From: Cyanoderma ruficeps
Taxonomy: Eukaryota > Chordata > Aves > Passeriformes > Timaliidae
Direction of reading: 5' to 3'
DNA: 64,000 nucleotides
Assembly (NCBI GenBank): GCA_008694505.1
Contig: VZDJ01000594.1
Span: 8,705,581-8,769,580 of the forward strand
Below, in pieces: positions 50,801-62,263 of the stretch. A model generated the notes under the pieces. That model was not told where the DNA came from. It searched no databases and saw only the letters and a program-made list of their open reading frames with translations. Numbering within the stretch: the stretch's first letter is position 1; each line of letters opens with the position of its first letter. Made by a program: the position numbers and the translations under genes.

Positions 50801-53800
50801 AGAGAACCTGCCATCTCAGGCATGTGCAGTAGCATGTGCTGGGGCCATTCCCTGGTCACAATCAGCAAACAATAGAGCTTTAATAGAGCTCTGGCCAGGC
50901 ACTCAGCTCTGTGCTCAGAATTTGGTTCTCTGGAGGGCCCCCCCATACAGTCCATCGTGGCATCTCCTCCTCCTGACCTGCTGGGGCATGAGGGCTGCCT
51001 GCTTAAATCACAGCTCCCTGGATCCATGTGAAAACACCTGCAACTGAGGAGTTCTGAAGTTTTCTTTGCCTTTGTATTACAAATTTAAAAAAACACACAA
51101 ACCCAGTATTTTCTACAAGGTTTTTCTCCATCATTCATGTTGTAAAGTTGGTAGGAGATGTGGTACAGTCACAGCAGGCACCATCACATTCCTCACCTTG
51201 AAAACCAAGTGGTTCTTGACTGAGTCAGTATATGAGAAATATGGTTTCTGTGGGAAAAAGTCAAGAGGAATGGCTTATGAACAGCAGACGAGGGAAATCA
51301 AGCAAGCAAGCAAGCAGACTTCACTCAGAGCCATTATCACTGAGGGGAGAGGGAGTCAGATTAAATCTCCTCTAATTAGAGAGGCATTTAAAGGAAAGTT
51401 AGTGGGTCTTTAGGGAGATGAAGTGATGGAAAATATATAACCCAGCTTATTTTCCATGGATTTGATTTACTGATAGAAGGAACAACCTCAAGGTACAGCA
51501 CCTTCTCAGGGTATCTTTGAGGAAAGACCCAAGGAGCCAGCATTGGTTTGGGCACAGAAAGGGGCTGGAACTTCCTTCTCATGGAAACACTGCTTTGAGG
51601 ACTGTGAAGGAGTAAAGAACTGCATGGTTGAGCTGGATGTGATTTCCAAAATGATGCCACAACACATTTGTTACATGACATAAAACAAAGATAGCACATG
51701 GGGAAATAGAAAAAGTTAATTAAGTGCTCACATCACCTTGTGAACTGTTTTTTTGTTTTTCAAACAAAAAGCAGACTGAGGAAAAGTAATATAAACACAT
51801 TTTTCAGGTAAGGTAAGAATGACACAAAATTGATATGATGTGGTAGCAGTTTGATAAATTTTCAGACATAATAATACCCTGTGAAAATGTTTTCCATAAT
51901 TGCAGGATCCCATGGGATGCAGAAGGGATGCCAAGGAGGATTTCAAAGCAGTGGAACAACCTAGTGAATAACCTACATATCTTTATTACATTCAAATGGA
52001 GGATTTTTCATTGAACAGGGCTTCTTTTTTCAATCAATTAATTGTTTAGAGATGATAGTGAGTCAAAAGTAAAACTTAAGAGATTCTTAAAATTTCAGTG
52101 TGCAAAGGTATTAGGACCAGATGGCAATTCTAAAGATGTCTTGAGAGTAGTGCATGAAACAGATGCACCCTGTTGTACAACAGTCACCTCATTACATTTA
52201 AACTAAAGTTGTGGCAAATTTTCAGAACTGCCTAAAGGAATCAGGTTCTCTTTCCAAAAACACAGGTTTCTATTTGCTTAAATATGAAAAAAAAATCCTT
52301 TAAGTTAGGTTACTTCATGCTTTGTTTAATTTGAAACTACAAAGCCCAGTGATATAATGTAACCTCTCTACAGCTGAACAGCACAAGGTTAATTCAGTTT
52401 TCTTAGAAGAGTGGAAGTTGTATTAGCGTAGCACATAGAAGAAAGGTGAAGCTGTTTTTTAATGAATATAAATCAAAAGCTAACAATTTGTACAAAATAG
52501 ATAAAGGAAGCAAATGGACATCAAAGCAGTATCTACAGTCAGCAGAGGTAATAATGATGTTTTAAGTATATAAGGGGCTTTAAATGTATTAGAAGCAAAA
52601 GAAATCCAAATAATGCTAGCAATATAGCTTTGAAAGAAAATGATGGAGCTGTCAAAAAAAAACTTCACTGAATATATAAATTAAAATAGTAAGCAGATGT
52701 GAAGAGGCCCTCTATGCCTGGCACTTCTGAAATGCTGTCTGCAGTTCTGGGCCCACAAATCAACAATGAGTTCAGTCTGGAAGGGGTTCAGAAGACCCAT
52801 AAGAAAAACAACAGAACTGAAAGACGTGTTTCATGGCAAAGGGAGTCAGGAAGCTCAGTGTGTCAACAGCTTAAATCCAAAGATTAAGAAGTGATAAAAA
52901 TTGAGAAAAGTCAGTCTCTAAATTTCATTATAACGAGCTATTCAAGCTGGCAGCCAAAGGCTGAGTAAGCTCCAGAGCTGGCTGCATGCTGAAGCCAGTG
53001 AAATTTAGATGGAAATTCACATTCCCCATCACTAGTGATTTTTAGTCTGAAAGGAATTGGTTTTCTAGAAGAGATGCTTTCACACAGTGGCTCTGTACCT
53101 GATCAGAAGACAGCTGTCCTTGACTTGCATCGCTGAGCTGAGACTGCCACAGCAGTGCCATGATCTGGCTGTCCCTGTGTCACCATCTCCGAGCGGCCGG
53201 GCTGCAGGAGGCCAGCACTGCCCGCAGGTCAGGCAAGGACAACAGCCCCTGCCAACCCTAACCTGAGCATCCCAGCTGGAACACTACACCAGCACAGACT
53301 GGGCATTTTGACTTCACAAAGCACTACCTTATACCTTCTGCCCATCATTAATACATCATGATTTATAACCCTACCCATGTTGTTGCCCTGCGTGCTTTTA
53401 GCATCTCGTAAGCAATTAAATCTTGATAAATAAAGTAACAAAGTGGTGTGCATATATTTTACATGAGATTTCTTTTCAAGAAGATATTTTAAACATGCAC
53501 ATGTTTTAATGTAGACTGCTTTCATATTAAATACACTAACTTAAACTGTCAGTACTTTGATAACAAAGTCCTGGCCAACTCCTTAGAGGGGATCTGAAAG
53601 CCCAGTGATTTGTGAGACCGTGGCATTTGTGTCTGTGCTCTACCCTCAGCATGAGAAAGGCTCTGCTCCCCCCTCAACCCCCGGCTTCCTTTAGTACCTC
53701 TCAACGGGTGATCTCAAATGCTTTAACTAATATCAATTAATTACGCTTCAAATTGCCCCTAAGAGAGACGGACGTGATTATCCCCCTCTGTCATTACATC

Positions 53801-56800
53801 CAAGGTTAAGTAGAGTCAGGAAGAGGTTAAGTGACTCACAGGGTTCACAATCCTGCCTGACAGGGGGCCGGGCTGCAAGGTGCTGACTCCATTTGTTCAG
53901 CTTCGAAACCATCAGAGCCTCAGAGGGCTCAGCACGTGGCAGGATGGAGCCCTCAGCACACACAGTGCAGAGCAGAGAATGACTTTCCAATTCCCCATCT
54001 CTGCTTGAAATCATCACCGTTTAAATAACAGGGGTAGATAGTGCCCTCCGTTATTGGTTTTTAAATGACTGCAATTCCAAGCAAGTGCAAGCAGCAACTC
54101 TGCACAGCTATCAAAGCCAGCCCAGGAGCCTCTACACTGCAGAGTCAAGCAAAGCCTGTTTCCACTTCAAGAGTTCCAAGCGATTAACTAGAATTAAAAC
54201 AAGAATATTACTTGGTCAATCAAGGAAAGACAGGCCACAGACAGTAACTGCACAGATAAGAGCTGAAAAAGGGTATACTGCTTAAACCAGTGCAATTTGT
54301 GTGGCTGCAGGAGTTACTGAATACACAGGCAGATTTGAAAAAGGCATTTGGAGATGTAACTGAAAAGTTAATTCACTTTGTTTTACCAGTAGAGAACCGG
54401 AGGGCCTTTTCATTGCATATCTGGACCCAAAGCTCATTTGATGACGTGACCCCATAGTATAATCATATCTCTAAGACACAAGATATTAGTAATTGAAAGA
54501 GGGCGATATGTCCTTTGATTTGAAAAATGTGATGAGGTTTTCAGTTAAGCATCAGGTCAACCAAGGCTTGTCTCAAAAACAGGCAAACTACTCGAAATTT
54601 CACAGCCTGCTGTTGGATTTTGTTGAGTTTTTTCCCAAGCTATCTGAACTCTTATTTTTTAACATCTTGTAGGTATACAGATGAGACAAAACATACAAAC
54701 CCAAATTATTGGGAAATCAGAGCCATGAGACATTAAAAATTGCAACAGCAGCAACAAAGTCATCAGAACAGGTCAAATTGCAAAGTGAGGAGAGTAAAGA
54801 AACCTGGCACAAAATTCCTGGACTGTTTTGTCCACTACAAAAAGCAAACATATGAGTGACTGCAGTGAATTACAAATGACATGCCACCACTCAGCATTTG
54901 GCAACAAGCAATCCTTTGAGATGGAGAGCTGTACACCAAGTCACCTCTGGACAGAAAGGGTGTCAAGGTCAGTAGTTACACCCAGAACAAACCTGTGTGC
55001 CAGTTCCAGCAGACCTGCATTTTCCACGGTGTCACTGGCCTGTGTAACTCAAAGCTGGCAGCAGCAGTTAACCAAGCCAGCATCAGCCCTGGTTAACTGC
55101 AAACACAGTTAGAGAGCAAACAAAATAATTTTGCCATCTGACATGCCAGTGGACACCACTGATAGAAGACACGCTGCTGAGTTAGCAACAGCCAGCAGAG
55201 CACTGGAATTTCAGCTGCAATGATGCTGAAAAGCAGCTCCTGTCAGGACAACATTACACATCACCAAAAAAATCATTTGTCTTATTGAAAAGGAGTTTCG
55301 TGACAGTGCATAAGGATGAGTGGCATATTCATGATTTCTTAATCTACCCACAGTGACACTGCACCAACATAGCTGTGTGTCTGTGAGGAGAGAATTCCAT
55401 GGAGGAAGAGCACGCACTTCCCTCCTCCTCCCTTCTCATGAGCTGGAGCAATATTCTGCACACCAAATCAAGCAGATGTAATATTTCAGGGTTACAAAAC
55501 AAGAGGAGTTGGATCACCCCAACAAACTTTCAGTTTCATGTCACCTTTCCACCACAGCGGCTGTGAGCACTTTGTGACGGTCACGCACAGTCTGGGGAAG
55601 CGCCTCAACTTCTGAGTTGAGAGCAGTTCAAACTGTTCTCTTGGCACTAATTATTCTCCTCGGCACAAACACTGGGGCTAAGAGCGGTTCTGCCAGCCTG
55701 ATTGCAGAGACCACTCTATAAATCCATCCTTTATCAACCCCAGCCTGTTTAGGGGCTCTGTGGCTCAGCACTGTTTATACCGACAGGAACACACCTTGGT
55801 AACGCGCCCGTAACCAGAGCACCACTGATGCAGGAGAGGAAGCAGTTAGTGGCAGAGCTAACATATCAAAATTCTGCAGTGCCAGCCCACACAGGATTTA
55901 AAGCCTCATTATCAGAGGGTCCAGACCTCACCTCTCCCTCAGTAAACAACCAGAAAATCCTTCCTGCAAGGGTTTTTGCCTTGAAAGGGATTCTTTCTGT
56001 TCAGCCTGTTTTTAATAAGTTTTTGATAGTTTAAGTTTCATTAACAAACACACACATTTTGTTCAGGCTCTGATACAGCCTCCTAATCAAAACTTAACAA
56101 GATGCGCTTGCAAGTGACAGGAAAATCTCTTGGTGGGAGCCAATCTGAGGCCATTGTGGGACACTAAATTCATCTGTGCTGCCGCTTTGCTCCGCACATC
56201 TGAACTCATAAACTCAATTGTCAAGTATGTTCTTCCCCTCTGTGCATACTTCACACAGAACTATGTCACCCAAGTCTGCTGAGTGACCCAGCAGAGACCC
56301 AGACTGCTCATCTCAGGCCCAGCAGCCACAGGCTGAGGCCTCACAGCCAGTAGAATTTGCCATGTTTTCCTACAGCAGTGCAGCTTAACCAAAACACAGC
56401 ATTAACTCCCCAAAACTGCCTGTGCAAACACTGAGATATGGTGCAACCAGCTTTGTCCAAGCTTGCTCCAAAAAATAGGAAGGATGAAAAGGATACACTA
56501 CTGCTTCCTTCAGAACAGCTTTTTGGTGACAGCTCGGGCCCCAGGGTGGGAGGAGCACACTGCCCTCCTGGCTAGGAGCATTAACAGCTGAAAGCCACGT
56601 GCACCCTCTGTGCTCACAGTGTGACCCCCTCCAGCAAGGACTCTCAGCCAAGTGTTTTTTGTCACTGGATATTCCTTGATGCATAACTTGGACAGAAGAA
56701 AGCAAGCAGTTTTTGTTGTGAAAACACAGAGAGGGAGCATACCAGGATACAGAATAATTAGCATTTTGAGCAAACTCTGTGGGAAAAATGAATGCAGGTT

Positions 56801-59800
56801 TGCTTAAGCTCTCAGCATTTTATGTGCTCCTGATGAAACACACAGAGATGAGCATGACTCATTTAGTCAGATCCCTGTCTGATTTCTTACTGCTGAGGAA
56901 AGTCCTACCTGATTTCCCACTTCTTAATGGTGGCCAGGAGTTGACCCATCAGACAGCAGTGATGTCAATATTCCTGCTTTACTCTGTTTTACATCAGAAC
57001 AATACCCAGGTACTATCTCCCACAAACACCTTAGATCAACACACAGCCTTTTAATGGCTCCAAAAACATCCCAAAGTCTTCTGGGACTTTATCAGATGCA
57101 ACACAGATTGGGCACTTTCATTCACTTCTTCCAGCCCTGAAAGAAAAACCCTACAAAAAAGCTTTAAGTGAAGAACTAAGGAGGCTGATGTCTCTTACTG
57201 CACATCCTCTTGCAGCAGTACAGGCACTTGCTCCATCCAGAAATACCTCATTAAAACCATCCTTTCTTCTGGGTGTTCTCTGGGTAACCCCTGTGGGTCA
57301 GGCTTCACCAGAAAATAAGTTTTTCCAGCTGATGAAATTCATCTTCAGTGAAGTGAAAGTTTCACTGCTGAACACAGAACCAGAAATCAGCTCCCAGCAA
57401 AGCCTTTATTAAAAATACCCATTCTGCAAACCCTGTTGAGTCCCACAAATTGAGGCCATTTGGCAAGTCAATAACACTGGCAACTGCTCCCCTTACGAAC
57501 CATTAAAAGGGAGCACTTTTCCCTGACTACTTCCCATTGCTGCTGAAAGTCTTTATGTTTTTAAAAGTGCTTATTAACTCGTGTTTTGACACTAAAAGTA
57601 AAAACTGAATGAATTTGATAGGTGCTGAGTCCTGCCATTAAAAGTGACTGATCTAAATACAGAGTGCCCTCCCCCCATCATTTGAACCTGTTAATGACTG
57701 GTTCATTATATATAATTTCTTTTTGACACAGTTGATTCATTTGTAGTCTCTTTGGAAGCAGCAATCTCAACCAAAAAATGACATTCTTGTGACTCGAAAG
57801 TGGACATTTTCTCTTTCTGAGCAAGAATTAGGAGGAGGTGTTATTAAGCCTTCCCTGTTTTGAGAAAATCAGAACTGGATGAGAAGGGGGAAAAACAACC
57901 CAAACCACAATCAACAAAACCAAACCCCAAACCAAATAAAATCCCACTGTGTATCTCAAACTCCAGTATTCCTAGAAATACAGCTTCTAGTATTCCTAGA
58001 AATACAGGAACTTTTGGAGAAGAGTCTAACTCCCTTGCTCAAAACAGAGGCAACAACAGCAGGTTGCCCGGCACTGTCTCCAGCTGGGTTTTGAGTATCT
58101 CCAAGGTTGGAGCTTCTTGGGTCAACTTGTTCAAATATTCAACCACAACCACAGTAAAAAAAACCCCACCACTTCCTCTAAATGTTTAAGCAAACTTTCC
58201 TGTGTTTCAATTTGAGCCCTTTGCCTCTTGTGCTCTCCCTGGCACTGCAGAGAAGCGTCTCACCTAGCTTCAATCATTCTTTTTTTCCCCCTTAAATCTG
58301 TTTGAGTAATGTAGCAAAAACATCTCCAACCACAAAGACATTATTTACTGGAACTTTTGTTATCCTTTGTGATTCTGACAACTAATCACAACCAACTGCT
58401 TCTATTTTGCACGGTTTTCAGTGCTACAGTAGTAGGAGGTTAAAATTTAATGCATTGTCAAAGTCAAATCTCAATTATCTGGAATAACGGAGTGGAGAGA
58501 GCACATAAAAGTAAAAATGCAGATAAAACACATCCAGATAAGCCATATGAACAGGGAGGACATAAGAGAAAGAAGAAAGAAAAGTCAGGGCACTGATCCC
58601 AGAAGAGGCACTGATGCAAACAGGTCGGCCCAGGACACCTCGCTTCAGTGCTGCAAGTGTTGAACCAAGCTCTGGGTGTAGAGCACAGATCTGCAGCCAC
58701 TGCCCTCCCAACCCTGGCCAGTTCACCACTGCAGTCTACCTGCTCTTGTCCATTTGGCTCACTTCCCAACACAGTCTGTAGCCCCCAAATCCTGATCATC
58801 CATGTACCAGGCTCTGTGTGCACACCAAACCATACTTGGACTAGTTGTCTCCTCTCCCCATTTCTGGACAAAGCCAAGCAGTTAAAAAAGTAAACCTGAA
58901 GTAGCTGACGGAACCCAGTATTCCAAGGATTGGATGATGGAAAAAATACAGATACAAATCTCATAAACTCTCCCCAAAAGCTTCTCAAATGCAGGTGCAT
59001 TAATCCTATTGCTCCAACTCCTCACAGCTGTCCACACACACACCTCAGGCTTCATGCTTCCCTTCTGCAGATGGTACCATTGCCTTCCTCTTATTTTAGG
59101 CACTTTTGAACTTAAAGGTACCTGAGTGGGATGGCAACTACATCTTCACAAGAGCTGCACAAGGCTCCCGGGAAGAGCTGGGCCAGGTGCTGTGCAGCAC
59201 AGATGCCAGCAGCCTGCCCCAAGTCCTATCCCTGAGCAGCTCTAACACATGCCAGCCCACACTCCAGCCTGTGTGGCATGGTATAGACCTACCCAAAGGA
59301 AATTTGGATGAAGATCTGGTTCCAGGTCATTACTGGCACAAGCAGCACTGGGTTTTCTGAAGCAGGCACTTTTTCCCAAGTCAGTTTTGGGAACCTGCCC
59401 CTGTTCCTGCCTCCTGCCCCAAATCAGTCATTACAGCACACACAGATGCCACCAGGCAGGAATGGGAATGTGAAATCAAGACCTCTGTGGTGTCAAGTCC
59501 ACAGGAGAGGACTTCTTCTCCCAGAATTTTCCAGAGTCTTGATTCTGATTCTCAGTCCTTAAAACATTCCACAGGCACGAGGAATAACCTTTACGCTTCA
59601 CCCATATTCCAGGAGACAGAGTAATGAGTTCCCTATCTTTTCCATGTGGATGTGGCAGTCTTCCCCTCCAGAGCTAAATCACTGTGAAGCACTGTTCAGT
59701 ACCATTAAAGCCCTGCTCAGCTCAGCCCTGAGTTATCGGCGCAGCAGCAGATTGGTGGCTCTCCTATACATACTAAGTAATTTGGACTGGAAGCTGCCAC

Positions 59801-62263
59801 AGGAAAGCCAGATCTCATTTTAATTTACATCTAAGATATATATCTGTGGCCTTTGCCTAAAGGTTTGTCACTCTAGCTGAAAGCTTGACAAAGGTCACAA
59901 TACTCAACTTTCTGCTTTAAATTCTAATGACAGATGAGAGATACATTTCTTAGCATAAATATTTATATATAAACATACTTTATATATGCATGTATACACA
60001 CCCCCCCAATCCTAAAATATCTCAGCATATGTGTAAGTGTAACAAATACTGCCACAGAGTCACAAGTGAATGGAGTAGCATACTGAGAGTTTGCCCTGAC
60101 CCAAGCTGTGGATTTGAATAGAAAAAGAAAATTATTTGAGATAATGGGACCTTGAAATTTTAGCCGTGCTCCTTCTGCACTAAAATAAGCAAGTTAAGAT
60201 TAATTGGCAATGTAAGCTCCAAGAGGTCTCAAGATTGAGAAGATGCTAAACAAAAGCTGATCTACCAAATTTATCAGGAAGCACGTTATCACTGCACAAA
60301 AGCTAAAAACATATAGTGATTTGAATCGCTGTAATTATTCTACTGCATTAATGTTTATTTCATAGAAAACGGAGATTTAAAATACTCATCTGGTACTTTC
60401 CCCTGCACCCAACAAAGTGCAGGCTGGTTGCACTCCCTGTGTGTGCCTGCTTTGTGCTTTGCTCACAGACACTTCCACATTTAGAGAGAACGAATCTGAC
60501 AAATCAGAAACTGTGCATGACCCACGTACTGACACCACAACAGCAGTGTTGTCTTAGGAGCCACGGGAAGGCCAGACGGGGCCCCAGTTAACACTTCTCT
60601 GTCCTCTGTATAGGTGGTCTCATGCAGCACTGTGTCAAAAACAGTGCAAGAATGTGTCCAACGTGCAGCCTCAAAGGACCCAACAGTTCTACATCATGCA
60701 AGCCTTGCTTTTACAGCCTGCTCATACAGAAAGGGCCAGGCTGATCTTTACTCCCTCCTTCAGAAGTAAGAGTGGAAGTCAAATGGCAAAAAAATCAGCC
60801 CATCAGGCAAGTTTCCTCATGCTTTCAGCCCTGGGAGATGCATACTCACCACACATTGACTCTGCTTTAACCGTGGCCTTAAAAAGGATCAAGAATCAAC
60901 TGTCTTAAAAAGATGCAGCTAAAAACCAAAAGTGAAATAAATCCCTCTTATGCAGAAAGTCACTAATCGGGTAAAGAGAACTCAAAGAGACAGTGAACTT
61001 CTAAATCTTACCATTTCATGTGCAATCACTTAATTTAAAAATTATAATTTGCTTTTAACCAGCTGAGGTCCATGAATCAGAAATTTCTGGTACGTGGGCA
61101 ATTTTTAGTCAATAGGTGGTGGGAACTGGACTGGAGAAGGAATTATGTCCCCTTCTGTTTTCTTTTAAAACCTTCCAGAAATCTCCCTACTGAACTGCAC
61201 CCCTGCTTTCTCCCACATCCCTTCCTATGAGCCCCAAAGCATTCATGTTTAATTCTCTAACAGAAGAGCAAAATAAGGGGCTGCCTGATTAAACATTAAG
61301 GACCTTTTTCTCTCTTTATAGAAAATACCTTTGATTTAATGGGAACAAGTTGGTAGCTGTTTATGTGAAGGTTATCCATTAATTGCTGGCCATGTGATAT
61401 GGAAGATTTTTTTTTTTGCATCTGGGGGGGCTGAGTCATAATGCCATAAAGGCATGTATCTAATATTAAATGCCTGGATTATCCTCTGCCTTTGATAAAC
61501 CCCTCAAAAGTTAAGAACTTGTACCTAGTCTGCCTGTCTCTGGGAAGGAACACAGAAAAGGTCCCTCTCATTCACCTTATTTATAAAAGGCCTGATTCTA
61601 AACTTATCTAGAAATTTTCTCAGGAGCTTCAAAAACCAAGTGATTATGTGATGCATGCAAAACAATCTGAGAAGAGGAAGCTATGCCCCTAGTCCCAGTG
61701 GAGACTTAAATGCAGATTTATTACAGATAAAATTAATTCCGTCAAAATTTGTTCTCCACTTCGTGGACTGACTCCTCCTACACTACTGTATTGATTTCAC
61801 TACTGAAGTGCTGCACTAATGAATCAGGCTCTCCATGTCCACTGTGCTACTATAAAGGATCCCATTTTGTTATATGGACCATAAAATACAGCAGAGGAAA
61901 ATAAATGTGTTTTGTTTCTGTATTGCTGCCTGCTTTGGTGTCTGCATTAAATAATATAACCATTATATACTGTTTTGTTTCCATTTATAAAGATACAAAT
62001 GATGGTGCCAATGATGCTCCCATGCACTTATATCCAGAATCAGCTCCTTACCCTTAAATGTCTGGGGACAGCAAGGGAATTTATTCAGGATTTCATAGAA
62101 AATGTAGAGCTTATAAAAGGTTATTTACTCACATGGTGCATAGAACATGACAAGCGTGTGCTTCTTCTTCTTCAAGGATTCCCTGAAGTCCTCTCCAGCA
62201 AGGTGGATAACACTGGTCTGTTTTTCTTCCCATGCAGGCTCAGGTGGAGGTGGTGCTTCGGGA
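35800..62263 (-). CDS. PDIA5: PDIA5, protein disulfide-isomerase A5, last four coding exons (5' part outside window)
   Basis: The joined segments are 62263-62133, 47423-47353, 38465-38331 and 35880-35800. All junctions are GT-AG and the phases are consistent. They encode 138 complete codons plus the last base of a split codon, about the final quarter of a roughly 519-residue protein. The product starts in the proline-rich linker (PEAPPPPEPAWEEKQTSV), runs through the beta strand LVMFYAPW, reaches the active site CPHC, and ends the thioredoxin fold with GYPTFNYYNYGKF. That last motif carries the conserved cis-proline. The tail is RVGKKKDEL. Family knowledge: PDIA5 (PDIR) is a luminal ER oxidoreductase with CSMC, CGHC and CPHC sites, implicated in redox activation of ATF6. 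The KDEL ending fits ER retrieval. Earlier exons must lie beyond position 64000. SEC22A follows on the same strand. Confidence 0.97.
35881..38330 (-). other. PDIA5: PDIA5 last intron
   Basis: 2.45 kb, AT-rich. No exon, repeat family or RNA gene is recognised. Confidence 0.7.
38331..38465 (-). CDS. PDIA5: PDIA5 exon: core of last thioredoxin domain
   Basis: A 135-nt, phase-0 exon of 45 codons. The acceptor is ttgtgtttcag and the donor is CGAGGG|GTAAGT. It encodes IAYAAVDCAKGQNHDLCKQE, then the cis-proline motif VDGYPTFNYYNYGKF and VEKYTGDRG. The similarity to human (KIACAAVDC, GYPTFHYYHYGKF) is strong. Confidence 0.97.
42106..42121. repeat. (GT)n microsatellite
   Basis: Eight GT units in a row inside the PDIA5 intron. 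Confidence 0.9.
46260..46610 (-). mobile_element. CR1 LINE fragment, sense on minus
   Basis: On plus it runs TTTCAGCTGGATGGGACCTA, CAAGGATTATCTAGTCCAGC, TGCCTGACCAATTCAGACCA, GGGCATCGACCACCTCTCTA and TTGTTCCAGGGACTGATCAC. This is the reversed CR1 3' region, moderately diverged and 5'-truncated. Confidence 0.88.
47353..47423 (-). CDS. PDIA5: PDIA5 exon: CPHC active site
   Basis: A 71-nt exon with acceptor gtcaaacag and donor CGCAAG|GTAACT. It completes the Trp codon and encodes CPHCKNAIPHFTTAAEVFKE plus DRK. The two active-site cysteines and the helix after them are intact. It ends in phase 0. Confidence 0.96.
49105..49154 (+). repeat. Purine-rich (GAA/GGA) tract
   Basis: A nearly uninterrupted run of A and G on the plus strand, GAAGAGAAGAAAGAGGAGGA being typical. 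Confidence 0.8.
51298..51316. repeat. (AAGC)n microsatellite
   Basis: Four AAGC units followed by a partial unit. Confidence 0.85.
52040..53000 (+). mobile_element. Degraded LINE (CR1/L3-like) relics, sense on plus
   Basis: Weak landmarks appear in LINE order. TTAGGACCAGATGGCAATTC near 52112 recalls the reverse-transcriptase 'pdgi' region. TGCTGTCTGCAGTTCTGGGC near 52733, followed by CCACAAATCAACAATGAGTT, recalls the 'tgtccagttctgggc' block before the CR1 3' end. Identity is low and gaps are many, so both edges and family are uncertain. Confidence 0.4.
53775..53900 (-). mobile_element. MIR-like relic, sense on minus
   Basis: GATTATCCCCCTCTGTCATT, then GGAAGAGGTTAAGTGACTCA and CAGGGTTCACAA. 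This parallels the reversed MIR core (attatccccattttacag...gaggttaagtgacttgcccagggtcacac) with an insertion or rearrangement between the blocks. Confidence 0.6.
57965..58007. repeat. Exact 19-bp tandem duplication
   Basis: AGTATTCCTAGAAATACAG occurs at 57965-57983 and again at 57989-58007, a 24-bp period, just at the left edge of the CR1 piece. Confidence 0.9.
57990..58310 (-). mobile_element. CR1 LINE fragment, sense on minus
   Basis: On plus: GGTTTTGAGTATCTCCAAGG, TTGGAGCTTCTTGGGTCAAC, TTGTTCAAATATTCAACCAC, TTTCCTGTGTTTCAATTTGA and GCCCTTTGCCTCTTGTGCTC. This is the reversed CR1 3' block (...ttcaaccaccctcacagtaaaa...cctcttgtcctgtcactggg). It is preceded by an A/C-rich tract (about 57890-57945). 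Confidence 0.85.
61590..61829. mobile_element. Possible ancient non-autonomous element with 9-bp inverted ends
   Basis: GCCTGATTC at 61590-61598 and its exact reverse complement GAATCAGGC at 61821-61829 bracket about 240 bp. The interior includes CCAGTGGAGACTTAAATGCA. This arrangement resembles short amniote repeats that begin and end with the same motif, but a chance inverted repeat is not excluded. Confidence 0.3.
62133..62263 (-). CDS. PDIA5: PDIA5 exon: linker and start of last thioredoxin domain
   Basis: This exon is 131 nt long. The acceptor is ctttctttttag and the donor is CCAT|GTGAGT. The first base completes a codon begun upstream, probably the Asn of the recalled NPEAPPPP motif. 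It encodes 43 full codons ending KKKKHTLVMFYAP, and its last base opens the Trp codon before the active site. Confidence 0.96.

Larger units (their letters stand above)
47424..62132 (-). other. PDIA5: PDIA5 intron between the linker exon and the CPHC exon (14.7 kb)
   Basis: The longest intron seen. It contains a purine-rich tract (49105-49154), an AAGC microsatellite (51298-51316), old LINE relics (about 52040-53000), a MIR-like relic (53775-53900), a CR1 piece (57990-58310) and a possible old inverted-repeat element (61590-61829). No coding exon is expected, because the flanking exons join within one Trp codon. Confidence 0.65.
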
